From Phoronis australis (lineage: Eukaryota > Phoronida > Phoronidae), in contig NMRA01000118.1 of assembly GCA_002633005.1 (NCBI GenBank), positions 560,707 through 610,679 of the forward strand: 49,973 nucleotides of DNA. The letters are read 5' to 3'. This document shows, one piece after another, positions 43,248 through 49,973 of this stretch (position 1 is its first letter; the number at the start of each line of letters is the position of its first letter). Both the position numbers and the translations under genes were made by a program. The notes under the pieces are model-generated. The model was given only the letters and a program-made list of their open reading frames with translations, did no database searches and was not told the DNA's origin.

Positions 43248-46011
43248 GTATGCAGTAAACTCTTACTTGGCTTACAAATTTCAGATGTTGTTAAAGTTGA
43301 CTGGGTTTGAATAAGTCACAGCTGAGATAGTTAAATGTCGTTGTTGCAGAGGCTTATGATGTGTAGTTGAGGGGTCTTCGTTCGTGTGAATAATTGAAAC
43401 ACATTTGTGGGCTGTCAGCAAATTAAGCAGAATAAAATGAAAGAAGCCACACAAAACAATTTAACATTTTGTTATTTCATCCTTTGTTGATCGTGACTCA
43501 TCTTGTGAACATGCAAACATTTCTAGATGGTTTGCAGACATTGGGGGTATTTTAGTTCACTATGCTGATGATATGCTACGTATGGTATTTTTATCCATTG
43601 GACCCCGGAATGGGAAAGATTGCCGAGAATGACTGTTTCAGTCACTTTTCACTGCAGAGCTCATGTCAGTTGTTATCACAAATAGTGACGTGAAGAAATC
43701 TATGTAACCCTAAATATCTGTGCAGCTTGCCAGTACTCTGTTCAACACTGTATTCGTATTTGTTTCCAGTCCCAGAATACAACACATGGTTGGAACTGAG
43801 CATGCAGAAACTTGTTATCTCCTCAGTGAGCTGTTCAACGAAATTGACAGCTGAGAAACACTTAGAATGGTTTAAATGCATAACCTTTGACCTCTACTGG
43901 GGAACTGCTCCGTGCATGGCCTTTGAACTCTGGTAGGCATGGCATTTTCCTACGGCAAATATTAGCAAATTGCTTATTGCCTTCTCACACTGGTTTTATT
44001 GGCTAAGCAAGTGATTTGGTCACTTTGAGGGGCAAGAGAAAGAAGTAATTAATTGGTTCTGGTCGATCCAGTGATGCATTATTTTTTAGTTGTTCGTATT
44101 TCCACCTTCTGCCAACTTAAATCGGTGAGGATTCTTTTATTTCTTATCCAGCATCACCTGATGTCAGTTCTCAGACGCGGGTTCCAAAATAAGTCAGGCA
44201 CCGAACAGAACCAATTACTTGACCGTGCTATAAACTAATATATTATTAATATCAAAAGGTGTGCATTGTGTTATCATTAATCTGCATGTATGCATACAAC
44301 TAAATGTATTTGTCCGTTACTGAGACAGGGTTCAAACTCAACAAAGCATCATCCAAAAGTCTCATAAACTAGTTCTTCAAGACAAATGAGGGACAAACAA
44401 CCAGAAGAAGTGTTGCAAAGAGTCGTGATATGAGTGACATTGTGTTGTTGAAGTGACTATGGTGTGCTTAACCGGTGCAAATGTAAATTGCTTTGATGCT
44501 GACCAGGAAATCAATTTTATAAATTTTGCAAGTAAATAAATGATTCATAGATAACAAGGAACCTGAAAGTTGATCAGGTCACGTTTTACAAACTGTTTTG
44601 TTCTGTGGACAATCAGACATGAAAGATTACATGCTTGTCCTGCTAAATTCTTTTGACTTTTGATAACAAGTTTCTTTTCCCTGTCACTCTCTACTTTCAG
44701 TCTCTGTGTTGAAAAATTTACATGTTCACCGAGTAATGCCAGACAGTCAATGAAGTGTGCGTTACATGCAGGCATCTCCTAAGTGTAGAATTATATAAAC
44801 CGAGTAGCTTGCCATACTGATGCAGTAAATATAATTTGACCTACATTCCATGCTCAGTGCTATGCATTGTATTCAATTTAAATAGTATTACATACTGTGC
44901 TGTTGCACAGAGTTCACTCAAGGCTTGTGGAGTACTCGATGCAATTAAGCTAAACGAGACATATAGAGTTAATAGCTGTCAACTTGTTGCGATTTGGATT
45001 CATAAAAGTACCATCAAATACCAAATTTACCTCATTTTTCCAATGCTTGGTAAAATCTCACCAATTAAGGACAGAGTATAGCATACAATTTTGTTTTTGT
45101 AAAATGCACCAAATAAATGCTGTACCATTTTCAACGTCTGCTATATCTACCTTCAAACAATGTTTCTAAGAAATTGTGGACATTCAAATCAATGTTTAAA
45201 TATTTTGAAAAACAAAAAAAACAATGTTGCCAGTTATTTTTGTCCGAAATTGTTCAGATATTAGTGTAGGTTGTGTGGCTCAGTTTTCATCGACCTGACC
45301 AACTCACGTTTCTGTACAATGTTGTCATTTACTTTCTGGATGAAAATTTTTCTTAAAAATTGAGATTGTAATGGCCCCGTACAATGCCCTTTGCTTCAAG
45401 TATATTCTTGCCTGATGTAAATAGTTGCCATTGGCAACAGTATCTTAAAAGTTCTGTGCATTCCATTTGAACTATAAATATGACTTGTGTTAATCAAATA
45501 ATCATGGTTTTAAGTGTCAGCTCATTATTCTATTGTGACTGTGATATGGCTTTGTTTGAGCTTTGAATATATTTTATTATGTTGCAGGGATTCTTGTACT
45601 TGCACGTTACGAGTTTCATGCTTTAAGCTTTGTGCAATTTTCTGATTACTCCAAGTTTTGTTAATCCAACTTTTAATGCATAATTATGACAAATTCTCCA
45701 TTTAAGAGTCGTTTCCCTGGGGTCACTTTTGATTAAAACCACAAAGAGTAGCATAACATTTTTAGATTTCCAATAGCAAATAAATACCCATCCAATACCT
45801 GGGCAAATTACCCCGATATTTCCATATCCAGACTATATTTTCTCAAGCACAAATGCTGTTTCTGTATTAAGTTGGGACATTTTCATAACCTGAGGCGTCA
45901 TTTGCACAAAGGATTGTGGGATATACATGAGGTACGTGCCAAAGTAATCAGACAAAATAACCTGCCAGCTTACTGAGTAGAATTAATGCAGTGTAACAAT
46001 CAGTAAAAAGA
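43248..46011. other. 3' part of NEK-like gene: terminal exon not resolved
   Basis: Candidate terminal exons in the right phase: 43356 onward (LMMCS then stop), 44701-44782 (strong pyrimidine tract and acceptor ctactttcag, 26-residue tail), and 47411-47546 (45-residue tail, beyond this stretch). AATAAA occurs near 43432, 44536 and 45113. None of the tails resembles known NEK ends, so none is called. Confidence 0.35.
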
Positions 46012-46697
46012 TCTCAAACACAGTGCCCAAATCTCCTCAAGAACTTACGCCCACTGAAGTTCAGCCCAGTTTAATTTATTGTTACCATAATGCTTCCTCA
46101 TTCAAGGGGTACAATTGGTTTTACTGCCAAAAATGTATTTTGGGAACATTGTTTGGTGGGGGTACTAGACTTCTAAATGTTATTAGCTTTGATCAGAGCT
46201 ATAAAACAACAAAATATGTTGCAAGTTTATTACAAATCATCCACTTGCCCAGTTGCCTGCTTGTCATTTGCCAAGATCAAGGCCTGTGACTACATGAAGT
46301 ATTATGTGCTTAGAATACAATCATGTACTCTGCCATTTAGCTATTGTGGTTTGGCTTTGCCAACAGGGCATTGGATTGTAAGAGCTGAAATTTTGGGTTC
46401 AATTCCTCGCTACAGCAGATCTCAGAAAATCACTCCCCCCCCCTTCAATTAAACCACATGGACATTTTTACCGCCATTAGTGAATTGTGAGGTATTCACA
46501 TTTCTCGCCACCTGTTGGACAGAAATGCAGGTTGACCAGAGGTCTGTTTTGTGAAAAGGTGCTCAAGATGGAAATTTGGTCCGATGCTATAATTATTTAA
46601 AAAAATAATTGACTCACTTTAAAAAAGATGACACAATCTGAGAATATACTAGAACTGTTACTTACTGCGAAGATGTGTACCACAAGTTATTTAGAGT
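46012..46697. repeat. Direct duplication B, copy 1 (686 bp)
   Basis: Identical in length to 46699-47384 and separated from it by one N at 46698. About five substitutions are visible (for example GAAGTTCAG/GCAGTTCAG, GGGAACATT/GGGGACATT). Equal length and a single-N joint suggest two haplotypes placed in tandem. Confidence 0.92.
46345..46416 (+). repeat. tRNA-like stretch (possible SINE head)
   Basis: TGGCTTTGCCAACAGGGCATTGG followed ~30 nt later by GGGTTCAATTCCTCGCTACA resembles pol III A and B boxes and a tRNA T-arm. The stem pairing looks imperfect, so a functional tRNA is unlikely. A second copy is in duplication B copy 2 (about 47032-47103). Confidence 0.45.
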
Positions 46698-46698
46698 N

Positions 46699-47384
46699 TC
46701 TCAAACACAGTGCCCAAATCTCCTCAAGAACTTACGCCCACTGCAGTTCAGCCCAGTTTAATTTATTGTTACCATAATGCTTCCTCATTCAAGGGGTACA
46801 ATTGGTTTTACTGCCAAAAATGTATTTTGGGGACATTGTTTGGTGGGGGTACTAGACTTCTAAATGTTATTAGCTTTGATCAGAGCTATAAAACAACAAA
46901 ATATGTTGCAAGTTTATTACAAATCATCCACTTGCCCAGTTGCCTGCTTGCCATTTGCCAAGATCAAGGCCTGTGACTACATGAAGTATTATGTGCTTAG
47001 AATACAATCATGTACTCTGCCATTTAGCTATTGTGGTTTGGCTTTGCCAACAGGGCATTGGATTGTGAGAGCTGAAATTTTGGGTTCAATTCCTCGCTAC
47101 AGCTGATCTCAGAAAATCACTCCCCCCCCCTTCAATTAAACCACATGGACATTTTTACCGCCATTAGTGAATTGTGAGGTATTCACATTTCTCGCCACCT
47201 GTTGGACAGAAATGCAGGTTGACCAGAGGTCTGTTTTGTGAAAAGGTGCTCAAGATGGAAATTTGGTCCGATGCTATAATTATTTAAAAAAATAATTGAC
47301 TCACTTTAAAAAAGATGACACAATCTGAGAATATACTAGAACTGTTACTTACTGCGAAGATGTGTACCACAAGTTATTTAGAGT
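46699..47384. repeat. Direct duplication B, copy 2 (686 bp)
   Basis: See copy 1. Starts TCTCAAACACAGTGCCC and ends CAAGTTATTTAGAGT, exactly like copy 1. Confidence 0.92.
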
Positions 47385-48832
47385 AGTGACGTCAGTGCTT
47401 ATAATTACAGGACTGAACCTTTATTTGACAACTATAAAAAGGAAGCAGAAGACAAATTGAAATTTCTGTCTAAAGTTACTTTTCATGAAACGGCAAAACT
47501 CAAAGTTTTTGCAATTCTATTTGAGAAACCTCCGGTTATTCTGTAGAATCAATAGAAATCAAGGAGGGTGATGTTATCAGCTGAATACACTTAAACATTT
47601 GGTTCGGGGAGTGTAACAATGGGTTGTCTATGCGAAAAGAGAAGACAAACTATAGCACCCATGGTACATTCCTCCTGCATACCTACTGCATGCCAAAGTG
47701 GACGAATGGCAGAGGGTTTGGGCACTAAGGAGATTTCAACGGCCCTGCCCTTATTTACACAATTTTAAGCTCACTTTACCAATTTCAACACTCGAATTCC
47801 CATGGAGCTATAGCAAACACTTCGGTTGTAACTGGGATGCTCAATTCTTCATGCTCAATTCTTCATGCTCAAATCTTCATGTACACACACCTAAGCAACA
47901 CCGAAACAGCATTTGTGTATTTTGGGAACCAGATTTCTATTTTTCAGCACAGTACAAGTGTCATAGACCAGTTCCTAAAATTAGGAAGTCCCACCTATTA
48001 CCAGGTCTTCTGAATACACATTTTGAACAACAAAAAGATATGAAAACTGACAGTTTATTTTAAACATTAAACTCCCATCAGAAAAGTGTCTGTAACACAA
48101 CACAGGTGTTCGCCCGAGGCTGACCTGCATCATTAAACACTTGTAAACTAGTGACAACACCTACTGAGTTTTTAAAGTACATCATCTTGGACGCATTTTT
48201 TTAAAGTTGTCTAAAGTAAAGAAATAATTAGTCTGCTTTCTGCGTTATCTTCCGATGTATAACATCGATTTACTTCATTTTCACAAATGAATAAAAATTA
48301 TACATTGGGGCATGGTGTGGTGTTTTGTGGATTGCTTTCGTGAACCTCGAGAACTTGAAATGAAAGGTGTGTTCACTCGAACACAGTGTTTGGAAGTAAA
48401 GGATGATTACTTCAATATGAAAAACATTCAACTTCCCGAGTTGCTTTATTCTGCAAAGGCAGAACGTCAACAAGCAAACAACAATTGTGTTAAAATTATT
48501 CAGTTGTCAACTTGAAGATACATTTCAACTGACAACAAACAGCCATCTTGTTAAATCATAATGTCTTTCATTTAGTATGTTCAGTTACACGAAAACATAC
48601 ACTGATGAGCAACTTAAACGAACAATAGTGACGACAAGATGGAAGAAAATTAAATAAAACAGTCATCAGCCCTTCAATGACATGCAAATGACGCCAGCCC
48701 TCCCTCTTGGTGTGTAGACCATAAAAAACCATTAAGCTGAACTTGTGTACTCCATGGATGAACAGACTAAGTTTGCGATGGTTGACTCATGAGTGACTCA
48801 TCAATGTATGAGCTTTGACCCACCACCTGCTG
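47385..48832 (-). other. Intergenic and probable 3' UTR of the right-edge minus gene
   Basis: Minus-strand polyadenylation signals AATAAA occur at 48445-48450 and 48054-48059, so the 3' UTR of the right-edge gene may extend to either. Overlapping frames at 47698-48063 and 48312-48515 have no recognised similarity. Confidence 0.45.
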
Positions 48833-48931
48833 TCAGAGCATGTCCTCATCCTCATTTGCACAGTTTATAGAGTTTGTTTTGGGACTTAAATTGTCCGTGC
48901 CCATTCCACTCTCTCCATTTTCACCTGTATT
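48833..48931 (-). CDS. Terminal coding exon of an unidentified gene
   Basis: Minus strand: strong acceptor tttccttttcag, then 32 codons beginning NTGENGESGMGTDNLSPKTN and ending NCANEDEDML followed by TGA. The hydrophilic, Ser/Asn/Gly-rich, acidic C-terminus and the strong splice site argue for a real last exon. No family recognised. The rest of the gene would lie right of the window; phase 0 is assumed because the alternative frame stops early. The gene is convergent with the NEK-like gene. Confidence 0.65.
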   Translation of the reverse strand, partial: NTGENGESGMGTDNLSPKTNSINCANEDEDML

Positions 48932-49973
48932 CTGAAAAGGAAAATTCACACTTTTAATTCCTGGAAATCATACAACTCTGTAGCATGTTGATGACAAAGC
49001 ACACACAGCATTGACTTGCAGTGAACAACACACAAAGCTCAAGTCAAACTGACAATCAATCAAACCGCAATAATAAATCAATCTATACTTGTGCAATATC
49101 TTTCATGGCTTCATGGGGAGCACTCGTCTTTTTATGTATGCATTATTTAAAACATAACAAAAGAACAAGGAGGATGCCAAGGTAAAAATAAAAATAATGT
49201 TACATTTGTCACTTAAAAATGGTTCTCTTTGACTTGTTCATGCACTCCAAGATAAAGACTATTGTAAACATTTTTTTACTAATTGGTGTCTATTCACCAG
49301 CAACAAAAGCCACACGCAAGTTTTGAAAAGATTGTGCCAAGTGATAGAGCAGGTTTGGTAATGCACAAGCCACAAAAACCAGAGTGTTTTGAACAGCATG
49401 CCATAACTATAACGATGATCCAGCAAATGAGAACAACACACTTTAAATTGACCATACCATATATTAAATTTAGTAACCTGAAAGGAATGAAAAACAATCT
49501 GACATTGAAATACAACCTAATAATCATGAGGCCTACAAATAATATTTAGTCAATGTGATAGATCTAAACCAGCCTGGAAGATGGAAGTTCCCAAGCAAGT
49601 TACAGAAAACTACACTATCTTTGAAACAGGTAAATGTCTTTAAACATTGCAGCACCTTTCGTTGTCCTGCATTATCCTATGAACTACAATTATTGACAAT
49701 GAGCTTGAAATTTCAGCTTTGAAATTCCACCAATTTCAACAAAAAATACATTTTGACAATGCAGAACAGAACAAGAGCAACGCGGAGCGTTGAAATGCGC
49801 CCACAATTGCACCGCATACGGTATCCTTCTAGGGTTGTTTATTGGTACCATAAAGTGAACAGTAGAGGGCATACTTTGCAAAATGGAAAGGCATGGTCAT
49901 TGTCTCCTCAATAGGCTAGGGGCAAAATGTGAGTAATCTTCATAATACAAGCACATCCTATACACCAGTTGCT
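48932..49973. other. Probable last intron of the right-edge minus gene
   Basis: No further exon in a convincing frame is seen up to the right edge. AT-rich with scattered stops. Confidence 0.5.

Noticed and set aside
46023-47106. Pairs of identical ~88- and 80-91-codon plus frames
   Set aside because: They are the same non-coding 686-bp unit read twice. They lie in repeat-like sequence with a tRNA-like remnant and show no protein family.
47411-47546. In-phase 45-residue candidate last exon for the kinase (starts RTEPLFDNYK, ends before TAG)
   Set aside because: Acceptor and phase fit, but there is no similarity to NEK C-termini and other candidates exist, so it is noted only as an alternative.
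49581-49629. Plus-strand mini-exon MEVPKQVTENYTIFETG followed by GTAAAT
   Set aside because: Only 49 nt, no partner exon before the right edge, no recognised family, and it sits in the probable intron of the minus-strand gene.
1-49973. CRISPR arrays, operons, bacterial promoters, phage genes
   Set aside because: The sequence is clearly intron-containing metazoan DNA; no regularly spaced short direct repeats or prokaryotic genes are present.

Overview
This is eukaryotic, metazoan genomic DNA: AT-rich (GC looks well under half by eye), with many short exons separated by 50 bp to 4.4 kb introns with GT..AG borders, one 798-N assembly gap and three isolated single Ns. No bacterial or viral genes are visible. 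The two readable genes (SEL1L3 and a NIMA-related kinase), the intron sizes and signs of unmerged haplotypes suggest a highly heterozygous invertebrate, perhaps a non-vertebrate deuterostome. The species cannot be fixed from the sequence alone.

Left half, minus strand (412-24981): an almost complete SEL1L3 orthologue. I assembled 21 coding exons by eye. All 20 junctions keep the reading frame, and the product (1073 complete codons so far) follows vertebrate SEL1L3 from the signal peptide, through the extracellular N-terminal and LamG-like part, to the Sel1 repeats. The last exon(s), with the expected C-terminal membrane segment, lie beyond the left edge. Its introns hold a gap-spanning inverted-repeat element, a degenerate ~107-bp tandem array, a 1.47-kb element with 18-bp terminal inverted repeats, a perfect 25-bp hairpin, a tRNA/SINE-like stretch and a candidate frame-breaking poison exon.

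Middle (24982-30090): about 5 kb between two divergently transcribed genes. It contains a 2.48-kb hAT-like non-autonomous element bounded by CAGGGCTCGAC inverted repeats with subterminal AGGTCGCA palindromes. Promoters of both genes should lie here but cannot be pinpointed.

Right half, plus strand (30091-43247 and beyond): a NEK-family serine/threonine kinase, 16 exons and 509 codons so far, with the kinase domain followed by a basic/Ser-rich linker, acidic stretches and a C-terminal segment resembling the end of NEK11. Its terminal exon is not resolved. Intron 14 carries decayed copies of exon 15. Introns 14 and the 3' region each carry a near-identical direct duplication joined by a single N, which looks like two alleles placed in tandem by the assembler. 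One allele of the first pair contains a 249-bp MITE that the other lacks, with the empty site visible.

Right edge, minus strand (48833-48931): the last coding exon of a third, unidentified gene, convergent with the kinase gene. Nothing in the sequence shows that the three genes act in a common pathway.
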